This document shows, one piece after another, positions 1-15,000 of a stretch of DNA of 64,000 nt. The number at the start of each line of letters is the position of its first letter. Position 1 is the first letter of the stretch. Source of the stretch: a virus; the IMG/VR virus record IMGVR_UViG_3300045922_000167, positions 1 to 64,000 of that record; one strand, written 5' to 3'. The position numbers and the translations under genes were made by a program. The notes below the pieces were generated by a model. It did no database searches. It saw nothing but the letters and a program-made list of their open reading frames with translations, and was not told where the DNA came from.

Positions 1-3000
1 TTATTTCACCAAAAATAATTTTAAATATTTTAGATAATTGTGGGTTTTCAATTAAAATTTTATTGTATTTTTCTATCATTTTTATTTGATCTGTATAACT
101 AGGGGAATACCCATTAGTTAAAGAGAAAAACTTTCTAAAAGGACCTATATTGTCTCTCTCAAATCTTTCAATATCATCAAAAGTTTGTATTAATGCTTTT
201 GCTGTATTTTCTCCTATGGAATTACTATACTGAGCTATTAAATATTGTCTAAATTCTTCTTTAGATAAATTGTATTTAGCTATTTTATTAGGATCAATAC
301 CTGCAGCACTTTTATTAAGCCTACCTTTATTAGCTTTAACTAGCTTACCATGTTCTATAAATGTTACATAATCCACTATTAACGGATGCTTAAAGAATCT
401 AGCTGTATCTTCTAACGGAGTACCTAGCGACACCATAGTAAGCATTTTACCTACAGTTTCCTTACTTACATTTAATTTACCTGTAAGCTGAATTTTTAAG
501 TTATCTAAAATTGTTTGACATAAATCATCTATAAAAGATGGTACTTCTCCGATAGTAAAAAGAGTTTTACTTTCTTCAATTTTTCCTTTGTACTCAATTC
601 TTTTTAATTCCTTAGGTTCGGTACTAGAAGCAGGTACAAAAAAAGTTAATGGTTCTAGTTGAATAGGTAATTCGTCAGTATTTAATGACTGAAGTAACAT
701 GTAAACTTTGTTAAACGTTACCCCAAATCCTACTAAGTCTGTACCAGCTGAATTAGCGTTATGGTAATGGGCTATTTGATTTTTGTAACCGTAAAAGCCA
801 GAGCTACGCTTTGCTTCCACAATAGGATTGTTTAGCGGTGACTCTACGTTATTGGTTGTATTTGGAGAATCTATTAACGCTTCAACGCTTTGATAAGAAA
901 TAGGTTTAGCTGCTTGTGCTTGACTATACGGTAATCTCCATAAATTTATGTAGTTAAGTAATAAATCGTTTTTAAGTTTTTTTGCATTTATTTTTGATGT
1001 ATCTCCTGAGTATTCTTCTTCGGTCGGTACTTCAATAAAAGCTCTATCATTTATAGTTGTAACAGTGTAATTATATGTAGTAAGTTTATCTACGTCAAAG
1101 TCAGAACCCATGAATAAAACTACTTCCGCAGGTACTTGCATTATGTTTACATTAGTGTCAATTATTTCTTTTATTTTAACAATAATTGCACTGTTTTTTC
1201 CAGTACTCGGAATACGTATACCAAACATTTGTAATGTTTGTAAAAACGTTATTAAATCTTCAACTTCATTTAATTCAGCTTGAGTTAAACCTTCCGTGTT
1301 AGCAACGTTATTTTTTAATATTGCTATGTTACTACTATAAGTAATTCCATATCTAGAAATCCTTTCTTTAGCATTTTCTATCCAATTTTCTTTTGGAATT
1401 TCATTAAACAGGTACTCAAATTTTTTAGTAAACTTGTACGGTACTCTAACTTCTACTTCTCCAGATTCTAAAATTTTATTAAAAAATTCTTTTCTAAGAG
1501 CGCTTAACTTTGTTTTTACTGTAGATTTATCTGATTCATTTTGTATTTTTTTTGCTACTTCTATAAAGTGGTTCATTAAACCTTCATGTCCATCTATATC
1601 GAATATTTTCTTTTCTTCGTCAGTAAGTTTCTTTTGATCAAATCTATAATTGTACCATTTTAATCTATTTGGAGTTAAAGCTTTCATATCAGGTTGCAAT
1701 ACGTAATGCGTACCTGGCATTGTTTGTTTAGCTACTTCTTTAGTAAACCATCTAAAAGTAGCTTTAGTTAATTCACTTGCTACCACTGCTAAATTAGAGT
1801 TAATTGAGGAATTACTCAAAATAGAGTACATAGTTTCATCTAAGTTTGTAGGATCTTGCTGAGAATCTAATGCAGCTCTATCACGTATAGCTTGTATAGC
1901 TTTTACACCACTTTTAATTAACTCTTCTGCAATTTTAGTTCTACCCCTATTAAATAACGCTTTAGAAGCTCTTTGTAATTTATTTATTTGCGCTCTATAC
2001 TTACTTATCTCAGAATCTTCCATTGATTTAAGAGAGCTATCAATAAAAGAAGAAACTGCTATATAAAGCTGTTGGGTTGAAACAGAAATACTTTCATTTG
2101 GACTAATCGCCCCTACTGGGTCGTATATCTGAGATTGAGCGTACTCATGTACAGTTCTAAGAGAATCGTCACTTATTATAGGGATTTCATTACCTCCGTT
2201 TAAATAATCAGTTACTAATTGATCTGATGCTGAAATTGGACTAGAATCTTTTCTAGCACTAGGATCTATAAGCCTATCTATTGGAATTATATTATTTTCG
2301 TTTAGATAATTAATTAAATCAGAATATGCTAAAAATTCATCATATTTAGCTTTTTGTAACTTTCTATCATGTAATAATTTTTCTTCTACATTTTTAAAAG
2401 TAGAAGTATCTATTAGTTGCAGATCTACTCTTTTTTTAGATGTATCTATTAAAAATTTAGCTTTTTGTACAGCATTTTGATCACCTTTGTAAGCTAGATT
2501 TAAAAATCTGTCAAATATATCTTGATTTGTGTAATACGTAGTACCATCAATATACATCAATGAGTACTTTTCTAAGTTTACTAATTCTGTCTGCTCATCA
2601 AAGTCAGCATTTTTATCTTTAGTTACAGCACCTAAACTAGTATTATATGTACCCCCATACTTCAAACTTCTTTCATAAGCATAATGAGGAAGCATATAAG
2701 ATATACCATCAGAACCTTCTAAAGGTTCGGTACCGTTAACTAAAACAGCCAGCCCATCGTATGACTTTTTAAATACACTAGGTAAAATGTAAGTTTTTGA
2801 TTGTCCATTGTTTCGTCTAAAAGAACTGTAATTACCAGGATTACCCATGTTGTTTGGTAGGTTAATCCTTTTTTGTATATCTGCACTTCCAGATTGTAAA
2901 ACTACTTGTATATTACGATTTGAATCAAGTTTAGTAGTTTTATATCCATAAATATTACCTACAAGAACGTAAGTATGTGCAATAGAATTTAAATATTGGT

Positions 3001-6000
3001 TTAACGTAAAACATACAAAATGAGCTAGTGTATCTTCTGGTTTTAGATAACCTAAAACGTTTTTAAAAGCTACGTAGTCGTTATTAGCAATATTTAGTAA
3101 AGATGATACTATATGTTGAGCAGCTTCGTCAATATTTGTTATTGTTATTGATTGGTCTCGTAACAGAAAATGTGACAAAATAAAAGAATGTTTAACAGGT
3201 TCGTATAGTACATTTTTAAATTTATGATTAAACTGAATTTGCTCTTGTTCTAAAAATAATTTAACAATAGCAATTGCTTTATTTATTTCAGCATTATAAT
3301 TTTTTTCTAAATCTTCAACAGTAAAAAATTTAGCATTTTCTGCTAATAGTACTCTAGAACTATCTCCTATAGTAGGCATTCTTTGATAGTACTTTTTAGT
3401 TTTATTTTTTACTAACGATTGTCTAAATAAACTATAGTCAATACCAAATAACTCATCAGAAGTTAATTTCTTTTGTGTAGATCTATCATAAAATGTATAT
3501 TCTATTCCTAAAATATCTATTGATGTTTCTAAAGAAAAGGCAGAACTTGATATTTTTATACCATTTTCTTTAAACATATTTTGTAATTGATTTGCTCTAC
3601 GCTTCCAATGTTTATCATTTGGTGTTACAAATCCAGTACCTTGTACGTTTTTTCCTTCCGCATTTAACGTATGAGAGTTATGAAGTCTTGAACTATAATC
3701 TATTAATTGACTTGCTAAATCTAACGTAGCGTTTCTGTAATCTTTGTTATTAGTTGTAGATTTGGTGCTTTCAGTTCCTATGTGTTCTGGAATAATAGTA
3801 GTAAAGAAAGTATTTAAAGCATTTAAGTATTCATCTGCTGTTAATTTACTTACGTTTACTCTCAGTGAAGCATTGAATAAAGAAAAAGCAAACCTTGCAG
3901 CTTCTGTTTTAGCTGTTTCATTTGAAGAAGAAACAAAATTTTCGTTACCCGAAGCTATTAGTTTTTCATCTTTTATTTCTTTACCATTTACTACGTTTGT
4001 TTCATTTTTAAATAATCGCCAACCCCCATTAACAAAAAGTAATTTATACTCTTGTTGTTCCTTGTTAACAGTAATAATAAACTTTATTGATGCGTAGTCT
4101 TCTGTGCTAGTATATTTAAATTTATCTTTATTACCAATAAACTCTAATATATTATTTTCTAATAAATTTCTTGTATTTTCTAGACTATCGTTTACTGTAT
4201 CAAATCTTAGAACAAATTCACCATCTTCATCAATTTTTATTGTAGCATATTGATAATCACGTACAGATTCAGCATAATAAAATAAAGAATTAAATAAGTT
4301 TTGTGCTTGATTTAATTTAATTTTAATATTTTCTTGTTCTAGTAAGTTAGAGGCTATAATATTTTGTTCTTGTACTGTTAACAAGAAACCTGGAGAGTAA
4401 GAACCAGAATTATTTCCATATAATGCTACATATAAAGAAGATAATATAGATAATCTATGATTGTCTAAGTTAATTTTTTCTTCTTCATCTACAATTATTT
4501 CGTTTCCGTATTCATCATATATGTAGTTACCTGTTTTTAGTATAAAGTTTTCTAAATAAGTTTTAAAAGTCATTGGTGTAAGCGGTACACCAGGATTTAA
4601 TTTTTTAAATTCATTAACTTCTATATAAGCAGCTTTAAGTGCTTGCTCTGGGTATAAAAAAGAAGCACTACGATTTCTTACGTTTTGAGTTAAATCTACT
4701 AAAGTTTTAAATAATTCTTTTTGTTGTTCAATAGTTCTTTGTTCAATTGGTATTTGTTGTAATTCTACAACTTTGTTTAATTTATTAATAAAAACACCTA
4801 AACTTTTGCTACTTGCAAATTTAGGAACTACACTTAAAAGTAACTTAATTCCTTCAAAACCTGATAATTCTTGAGTATCTACGCTTGCATTTAAACCACC
4901 TAAATTTTTTAGTAGTTTTTTAGTCTCAGCATCAGTTTGCTCTTCTATACTATCTTCTTCTTGTTTAATTTCTACGTCAGCTTCTTCAGAACCATCATAT
5001 AAGTCATCATCATCTATAGGAACATTAGTATTTTTTTCTTTAGCAATTATTTCCAACTCTTCTTTCTTTAATTTGTCTTTTACATCTTCATCTAAAAATA
5101 TATTAGCTTTACTGTGAGTTATTAAAGACAATAATGTAGCTCCTATTTTGCGTATTTTTTTATCTTCATTTACCATCCAGTACGTATAATATATGTCTGT
5201 TATTAGCTGGTTATTAAACGTACCTCTAGTTGGATCAGGATTTAAACCTACCTCTGCTAACCAATTATCATAGTCATTTATTAAATCAAAATATTCATCA
5301 AACTCTGATCTTATATATCCATTTTCATCAAAAATTATTTCGTATAATTCTTGTAATGGATTAATTGAGCTGTATCCACTTTCTATATATTCCCTTAAAG
5401 ACAAATAAAATTTAGATGGATCATCTGTAAAAGTATTAAATATTTCATTTAATACATTTCTTACTTCATTAGCTTTTTTAAATCTTTCTTCTATACCAAA
5501 ACTTAAATTTGTAGGAGGAAGATTATTGTTTATAGCTAAAGCTGAAAAATTTAATATAGTATCTAAAACTAATTGACTTCTATACTGGTATATAAAATCA
5601 TAATAATGTTTATTATGAGTAAATGGAGCTAAAAGTTCATTTTTATTGCTATTTACTAAACTTTTTTTAGCTTCTATTCTACCAGATTTAGAATAATAAA
5701 TGTGATCGTTTGATAAATTAGGAAGTTTACCTTTATAATAACCTCTTTGTGCTCTGTTAAATAAAAATTTAGGATCGTAAGTTCTTCCAATAAGTATATA
5801 TACTAACTCTTTTAAATAAGAAAATAACTTATTTAATATAGTATCTTTGTAAGGACGTAACTCTTGAAACGTATCTGCCATCCATTCTTCTGCTTCTATA
5901 TCAGAAGACTTTGTATTTTTTAAATACTTTTTCTTTACATAATCAAGATATTTACGTTTTTCGCTATCTGTTACAAAACCATCAAATATTAAGTGAAAAG

Positions 6001-9000
6001 CTTCATGGTACACAGCTTTTCTACTAACTTTTCCTTTATATCTATTTAATCCTATAGTCGCCTTAACGTCTCCACTGAGTATAGATGCAGCCTCGTAGTA
6101 CCCATTTAAAGGTATACCTTTATGCTTTAAGTTATCCTCTATGTTTGTCTGACCATACTTTTCAAACGTTTTACCAAATAGCTCAGTTAGCACACCCTTA
6201 GCTTCTAATTCTGACATATTGTAGTCAGTGTAGTCATTGTCTTCAATACTACGTTTAGAAAAACTAAAATTATTTATATCTACCTTACTTTGTGATGATC
6301 CTTGTGAATTTTGTGAGTTTTGTTGTGGCGTTGACGGTGCTTGTGTAGTTTGTGTTGATGTTGTCGGTGTTTGCGTGGATTGCGGTACAAATCTTCTTAA
6401 TGTTTGTTGCGGTTGCTGTAATGGTATACGAGCTTGTATTTCTACCCCAGTAAACTTAATTATATTACTATATACTACATCATCTATTGAGTTTGCTACG
6501 TCATTTAAGTCAAAAATTTGACCTACTCCAGGTACTCCATTTATAGAGTAATTTTTAAATAAGTCTTTGTGATTTTTACCTTTTGGTAGTACTATGTACT
6601 TGTAATATGCAGTATATAATGGTGAACGTCCATTTTTTTGTTCATACTTTTGTCTGTAAGCGGCATCAAATTTTCTAATTTGTTCTTTAATTATATTTAA
6701 ATTATCTGTAATAGTTTTTGGGTCTGGTCCATGTTGAAAGAAAATTTTACGAGATAACGTAGTTCTTATTAACAACGGAGTTAATGCCATAGTTAAATCT
6801 CGGTTAGCATTTACAAATGAATGTATTTCATTTTCTAATCGTAGAAATTCATCATCTTTTTTAAGATCCTCTTCTGTTAAGTTTTCACGTTTAATTTTGT
6901 CTTGTAACTGTTTTACAGTTTCTTCCCAAGAATCTATTAATTTTTCAATTTCCTCTACGCTTTTAAAGTTTCTTCTGTCTAACGGTAATGGGTATACTAC
7001 ATCATTAGCATCTTTAAATAAAAGATAGGCTCTACCTTTTTCTAAATTAGGTAATTTAGATATATTTTTTGAGTTTGGACTACCAGGAATATATTCTATA
7101 CTAGGATTAATTACATCTGGATAAGTTTCATCATAAACTACAGTATTAGATACATTTACTACTATTTTCCCAATAGAAGTAAGTCCTTCTTTTCCCATAG
7201 CTTCAATTAATTGCGCTATGGTACCACCATTTGTATTAGCAGCAAAAGTAGCACTTCCTATACCAGCTGTTAAATCACTAGCTTGTAATGAAGATAAAAT
7301 ACTTTCAATACTGCCTTCTTCCTCAGGTTTAAAGTTTTGAATAAAGTCATTTGTTTTTTTAATGTATATATATAATGGTGCTTCTTCTGATGTAATATTA
7401 AAAAGTGCAGGAGGGTTTATTTTACTAAATGGTAATATTTCTGCTATAGGTTTTTGATTGTAAGTTATTATTAATTTATTTCTTACTTTATCTAATTGCT
7501 CAACAGAAACATTTAATTTATTTTTTTCCTCATCATTATAAATAGCTTTAAGTAGTATATTCTTATTTAATAAATTAGTTCCAGTTTCGTCTATTAATAC
7601 ATTTATTCTAAGAGGTAAAAAATTAGAAAAATATCTTTTATATATAGCTGTTAATCTACTAGCTATCTCTGCTTCTATTTTAGCCTCTTCGTTTATTTGA
7701 ATTCCGTCAGTTTCATAAACTTTAAGATTTGAATAAATTTTCTTTTTTTCTTCCTCATTAGCTTCTTCTAATATGTTTCTAACTCTTTTTTTAGCTCCTA
7801 TTATTTTATTTAAATTATTAGAAATCTGGTGTAAAACTTCTATCTTTACTGGTAAATTAATTCCTTGGTTATCATTATTTTTTTTACCACCAACATGAAT
7901 AATAGAGTCTTTACCATCAGGTTTAATTTCCGTTGTAATTATATAACAAGGTATAGAGTCTATATCCACATTAGGATCGTCTTTTTTGTGATCCAAAAGA
8001 GCCGAATTAAGTAATTTTACATATTTATTTCTGTAATAAGATGCTTTGTTAGCTTTCGGGTCTTTTGCATCATATAAAGCATTATATGATCTTGCGTAAC
8101 TACTTGTTGGTACTTCTGAAAATTTAGAGAAGTCATGCGTATAGTAAAAATTAAAATAAGTCCATAAACCACCTTTACCTATTACTCTCATAGGTATATT
8201 ATAAAGTATACCTTTATTTATAGAGTTATCAATTTCTCCAACATTTCCAGTTTCATAATTAAGTACATCTGTAATATCAATTTCCACATTAGTTATATCA
8301 CCACCTCCAGTCAACTCAATAATTTTTGATCTTATATTTTTAAGAGTATTTTCTATTAAAGTACTATTTATTGGTTGTAATATACTTGCACTTCCATCTA
8401 TTTTAACAGTTAGATTAGTATTATAATAATCAGTAATTTCTTTAATTTGATTTTCTATTTTACGAGTAAACTCTTCTTTATTAGTAAGTATATAGTTTTT
8501 TATTAAATTGTTAAGTAAATTTCTAAATTGTATAGGTGGATTTTGTAAAGCAGTATTATCCTCAAATTGCTCATCTGCGTCTTTTAAGTTTAAACCTCTT
8601 ACAATATCATAAAGAGTGTCATACTCAGTAGGGTCTATTTCACCAGAAAGAATTTTGTTATGTTCTGGTAGTTTACCATCTACAAAGTTTATCGGTGTGG
8701 TAGGTTCGTTATCTACGTCTACGTCACTTTGTTCTGTTATAGCGTCAGCTAAGTCTTCAGCTTCTGAATCTATTTGCTGTTCGTCTTCTACTTCTACTTC
8801 TTCTACGTCTTCTACGTCTTCTACTTCTTTTCCTTCTACTTCTGTATCAGGCGGTGTGAGCGGTGCAGTGGATGTACCTGTAACGTTTGTACCATCCGTA
8901 ATTGGTGCGGCGTTTTCACCATTAACTATTGGAGTTTTTTTACTTTTTTTTCCTAAACTGTTTATTGATTTTGCTATAACTTCTGAGGTTAAGGTTACTG

Positions 9001-12000
9001 CAAAATTTATATCTTTTTCTAAATCTTCGTATTTGTTTTTTAATTGTTCATGGTATTCTAATGAAATGCTATTAATAGAATGCGCATCATCAATTTCTTT
9101 ACCATTTTGTATATTTTTAACATAAATTTGAATGTCTCTGGGTTCACTTTCATTAATTAATTTTTTTGACTCATTTAATGATTTTCTTAAATCTTTACGA
9201 GTTTGAACAATTTTTTTTACATCTTGAACGGTTAAGTTTTTTATGTTTTTAATTTCATCAAATAGATTATTAAATGTATTTAATGTTTGCTGGGTATTAG
9301 CAACAGATAAAACTGCTTCATTTATTTTATTTACTGCATTTACAAACTCATTATGTTTATAATTTACAGAATGAAGTGTTTTGTAAATTTCAGCATAAGG
9401 AAGTGGAGTTTCACCTATATCATTACCAACTAATCCTAAAAACTTTTTAGTTCTTGTAGCAGCTACTAACATTTGCTTATTGTAAGCTTCAACATTTGAA
9501 GAAGTTATAGTAGCCTTTGGTGGATCCATATCTAAAAATACGTAGTTAGCTTCTTTGCCTTGTGACTCTAATGGAGTCATTATTACTACGTTTTTTACAT
9601 CATTAAATGTTTTTTTATAATTTACTTTTTTAGACTCTGAGTTTGTAATAACAAATATCTTTTCATCGGGATTAGTACTTATTTCTTTTGATTTTTGTTT
9701 AATTAACTCCACTAAATCTGTAGCAGATTCAAATATTTTTACTCCGTATTCTAAATTTTCATCATACGAACTAAAACCACTTGTAGATGCGTAATCATCT
9801 AAAGACGATTCAATGTTGGCAATAAAAGATTTAATAACTGGATCATTATTTCTATACCTAAACATTACAGGTCTAGCAAATAACGACTCATTAAAAGTAC
9901 TTAGTAAAGGAACTGCAGGGTTTTTTACGTCTTTTTGTATTTGTGATGGATCACCAAGTAATACAAAAAAGTTATTAGGATTTGTACGAACTAAATTTTT
10001 TAATTCTTCAACATAAGCAGTATCACCATAAGCTGCTTCATCTACAACAACAATATTGTTACTATTTGTACTTAAATGGTTTTTTAAGTTTGTTAATCCT
10101 GCATTTTTTTCATCTCCTTTATGGTCTATTACTGATGGATTTAACGCACTTAAGGCATTTGTTATAGGCGTTATAGAAGTTTCATTCGGACTTGTAGTTA
10201 CTACATTATTACCAGAAAGCTGGTTAATTATCTCCACAGATGTAGCTACAACAGCAGATGTTTTACCTGCACCTGCTTTACCAAGTAAAACTACGCTGGA
10301 ATCCTTACTTAAATAAGCTAAAACTATATCAGTAATAGATAGTACTTGCTCTAAAGAAAGATAAAGACCTTCTGCTTCAGCATTCGTAAGTTTTTCTTCA
10401 AGAATTTTTAAAAATTGATCGTATAAATTTTTAGATTTTTGACTTTGTTTAATTAAGTGTAATCTTTTTATTTTATTTTGAATTTCGTATAATATCGCTG
10501 TTGAGTTATATTCATTTAAAGTAGTAATTTTGTCAACATTAACTTCTATTTTTTGTTCTTTTAAATATGCAAAAAACGTTTTTAAGTCAGATGCAAACAT
10601 AACAGAATTTCTATGTTCTCCTCTGTACTTTCCAAATATGGTCATTAATAGTCTTGCTGCTTCAACATGTTTTGAATCAGTAATAACGCTTTTTGAATCC
10701 ATATTAAAAAGATAGCCAAGCAATTTCCCATAATTGTAAGTATTTTTAGCAATAACTTCTGGAGAACTCTTACTTTCACCTCCTAAAAAAATGTTACCAG
10801 TTATACCTAATTCTTGATACAACTTTGTGTTTTTTAGCTGAGGTATGTTGTCAATATTAGGAATATTAGAAGCTGCGTCTAACATTACTAAATAATCAGA
10901 TACCGAACCTTTTAAACTGCTTTCAGTAGATCCTTGTAGTCTATTTGAAATTTCAATTAAAACATCGTAAGTAGCGGCTGGTATGTTAGGTACTTTAAGT
11001 AATTCTTTAATTTCAGTAGCTAAAGTATTAAGCGTGTTTACGTTATGTAGGTTAATAGAAGCTAATTCTTTTTTAGCTACTTCTTCTCTTTTTGTTTCCC
11101 ATACATTTAAAAAAGAATCAATTTGATTTAAGACATAATCAAGTTCAGGTTCAAAATTATAAGCATCAAAAACTTTAGCTATTACTTTAAAAGCATCAAT
11201 TAAATCATCTAATTTAGGTGCTATATGTATTACTTTTTCTGGTTCTGTATCTGTAGCTTCAATCGTCTCTTTAGTTCCTTTAGCTACTTCAACAAAGTTT
11301 CTTATAGCCTTAGCTTTATTAATAATACTTTCTATACCAACAGAAGTTAATCCTCCGTTTTGTATTATGTTATTATCTTCAATTAATCCTTGTACTATAC
11401 CTTCTAAAGTATTTAACAACGTAAAAGATTCTAATTCAAGGTCTTTAGAAAGATTTGTAAGTAATTTTTTCTTATCTATTTCTAGTTTTAATATTTTCTT
11501 TAAGTCGTCAAGATATTTTTTAACTTCTTCGCTCGACGCAATTATAGCATTTTTAAGTTTTTCAATACTTTCAGGACTTTGCGTTGTATTTTCATATTTT
11601 GTAATAAAATCTGAAATTTTATTATATTGATCATCTGAAGTTGGATCAAATCCAATTACTGTAGCTTCGTTTTCAATTTGCTTTTTTCTTTCTTTTAACC
11701 TTTTTACAAATTTATCAAAAAACTCTTTTGCTTTTTCGTTAAAAATTCCTTCAAATTTTGTTTCAAAATCTTCTAGTTGTTTTAAGTTTAAACTTTTTAT
11801 TATATTTTTAAATACATTTAAACTATCTTTATTTTTAAAACTACTAAACAAATTAGAAGAAACACCTATATTAATATCGTTATATGTTTTAGGCTCAATC
11901 GGTATACCAATAAAATCAAAAGCCTCTATAGGATTTCCTTCTGCATCTTTAAGCGTTTCATTTATTACAAATGAATCAAAAGATATATTTTTTAGATAGT

Positions 12001-15000
12001 TGTTTAACTTCTCAGCATTTGGTATTTTCGGTCTAACAATTACATCCCCATTATTTGATAATGTTAAATCAAGTAGATTAAATGGAGAATTAGCAATAGA
12101 AACATCTAAAATAGATGTATTCTTTGCTTGAGTTTTTTCAAAATATTTAGAAACTTCTGGATCAAACCTGCTATTAAATATTTTAGCCTGATTGTGTAAA
12201 AAGTTAATTCTAGCTGCCTGTAAAGCTTTTTGTTTTTTATTTAAAAGAGATACATTATTTTTAGTTTCTTCTTCTGATAATACAAGGTTATTAGCTTCAT
12301 TACGTTCTTTAAAATATATTAAATTCGCTTTAGCTAGCTCTACAAAACCACCTGACTGCATTACCATTAAACGAGTACTTAAGTTATCATACTCTTTATA
12401 GGCATTTTTTATATCTTCTTTAATAAGTTCTTTTTCAGCTGGTGGTATATCAACATCTTTTAATTTAGCTTCTTGATCTACAATATATCTTTGTAAATAA
12501 TGTTGATGTGCTAAAGTATCAGTTACTTTTTTAGTATATTTATTATGGAAATTTTTTAAGAAAACTTTATCATTTTCATCTAGATCTAATCCATAATAAG
12601 ATGAATTATCTACATTAAACCAACTTAACGGTTTAAGTAAAGATTTTTTTGTACTTCCAAATAATTTATTTATTTCTATTTCAGTTTCTACTCTATCAAT
12701 TAAAAATTCTTTTAAGAATTCTTCAGCATTTAAACTTTCTGGTTTAATTCCTGTTTTACGTTCAAAAGTTTCGTAAAACATTTTTAATAAGTTATAATCT
12801 CCTTTACTTACTGCATCTATATCTTCTTCTGTAGCTAATCCTTTATTTTTTAGTACTTGTAATTCAAATAATAGTTGTGATTTTGTTTTATCTATTGTAG
12901 AAACACCTACGTGACTTGACTTTAATTTTGATGGTGATAATAGTTGTAAAGTATATTCCTGTGTATCAGGCGAAAAAGTACCTAAAGTATGTTTAGCTAC
13001 ATCGGATAAATCCATTGATCTAATAGCATCAATTATTGTGTTTTTATCCGTAAACTCTAACATACTAAGTACGTTATCAGATACACTTGCTAATTTTTCT
13101 ATTTTAGCATTTGTTTTAAACTGACGTATTCCTTGAAGGAAAGCAGTAGGAGCACCTGAACCAAAGCCTAATAGCGCACCTTTTAAAGAGTTATTAAATG
13201 CTCTTACGTAGTTAAAACTACCATCTTCATCTGCTGATACCATACCTCCACTGAGCATTCGTTCAGCCACTAGTATTTTGTCTGGGTGGTTCTTATACTT
13301 TTCATACAAATGAAATGAAGCTATTTCTTCATGTAAAGTTTCCTTAAATTCATCAAAAAACTCAGCAGAAAAAGGCGTTGCTGATGTTAATACTCTTTTC
13401 GCTATTGTAGGAATTACTATGTCTTTTTTAAATTCTTTCAAATAAGCTGAAACAGCTTGAGGTCCATACAAGCTATTTAATGCTATCTTTTGTATAGCTT
13501 GTTCATGTAATTTAGTTGCGTTAACAAAAAATGGTTTTAAGTTAGCTTCAGGTAAAAACGCACTAGTTAACATGTACAAAGAACCAAGTTCTTGTGCTGC
13601 TATGGCTGCATCTTCTGGGTCTATACCTATTCTAATCCAATCTTGGTAAATAGATTCTACGGCTATTTTAGTAAACGTATTATTGGCAAAATAATTTGCC
13701 ATAAATGCGTCTAAAATTTTAATATTACTTGCTGCTGGGTTAGCAATTATTTTACTTGCTCCAGCTACGAGCTTTTCGCCAGACCAAAATAAAGGTTTTA
13801 ACGGCGTACTTCTTGCTGCTTTGTAAGCTTCACCAACACCAGAAACTAAACTTTCTCCAGCTTTAACAGCTCCAGGCAAATACTTAGTAGTAGCCTTTGA
13901 GATTGGTCTATATATAGCAGAAAATTTTGCGTTTATTACGTCATCTGTAAAAGTTAAACCTTTACCAACAACTTTACCTGCAAGTCCTAAAGCACTTCCA
14001 GTAGTAGCTGTTTTTGCTAAAATACGAGAACCAATAGCACCGCCTAATTTAGCACCTCCTTGTACACCTTTAGATACTGCGCCACCAACAAATAAAGTAG
14101 GTATTGCTGGAACAACGCTACCTATCGTAAAAGGAATAGCAGTTTCGTAAAAATCTGGAGTAATTAAAGACATAAAAGCCTCTGGATACGTACTAGGTTT
14201 ATCTATACTAAAATTGCTAAATAACTCATCTACGTTTTTTGGTCTATCTGCAAATGGATGAGCTTCTTTATAACCACGTAATTTAGATAAATTAGCTGCG
14301 TAAGACTTAAATAACTCTGCACGATTTAGTAATCCTAAATCATTACCTTCTATACCTAAAGCAGAAAAAGCAGCTGAACTTGGATTTTTTACAGTACCAG
14401 CATTAAGTATAACTTCATCAAAAAAGCCATTTAAAGCATCTGTAATAACATTGACATTAGGCATAATATATTTAGCCCCAATGTTTACCCAAAGTTTTTC
14501 ATACCATTCGTTTGGCGTAAACTCATAGTTTTCTTGTTTTCTTTTATTTTCTACTAAAGAAAGAACTTGAAAATATCTAGCGTCTTTTTTTAAAATGTCT
14601 CTTAAAGCTGCTTGCTCAGGTGTATCGTTTTCCTCGTAAAAACTTAACGGAGTATATTTTACTTTTTGAGTTTTTGCTATATCTTTTAAGACATCTTGAA
14701 AAAGAGAAAAATGAGGAAACCTACTAGCTTCATATCTAGCATTTCTTATGTTTTCCCAATTATCTTTAACGAGTTTAACCGATTCTGTACCTACTCTGGT
14801 TAAAAATCCAGTTACACCTCTTTCTAATATTTCATCTGCTGATCCATACCCACCAGATGTATTTAACGCACGAGACAGTAAATAAGGATTTCCTTTTTCC
14901 TCGTCTGTTAACTCTCTATAAGTTGGTATAGGTATATTATTTTTATCTACTTTCCATTTATCTTGTGGCTCTAAAATTATTACTTTGCCTTTATAATCTC

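Noticed and set aside
6221-6232. Near matches to the element (GTCAGTG at 6221, CTCAGTA at 8619, TTCAGTG at 35309)
   Set aside because: They lack the exact seven-base word and the second box, so they were not counted.
1434-12401. A dozen plus-strand open frames of 60-169 codons across the left 15 kb
   Set aside because: All lie antisense to the continuous giant minus-strand frame, have low-complexity Ser/Phe/Leu composition and lack leaders.
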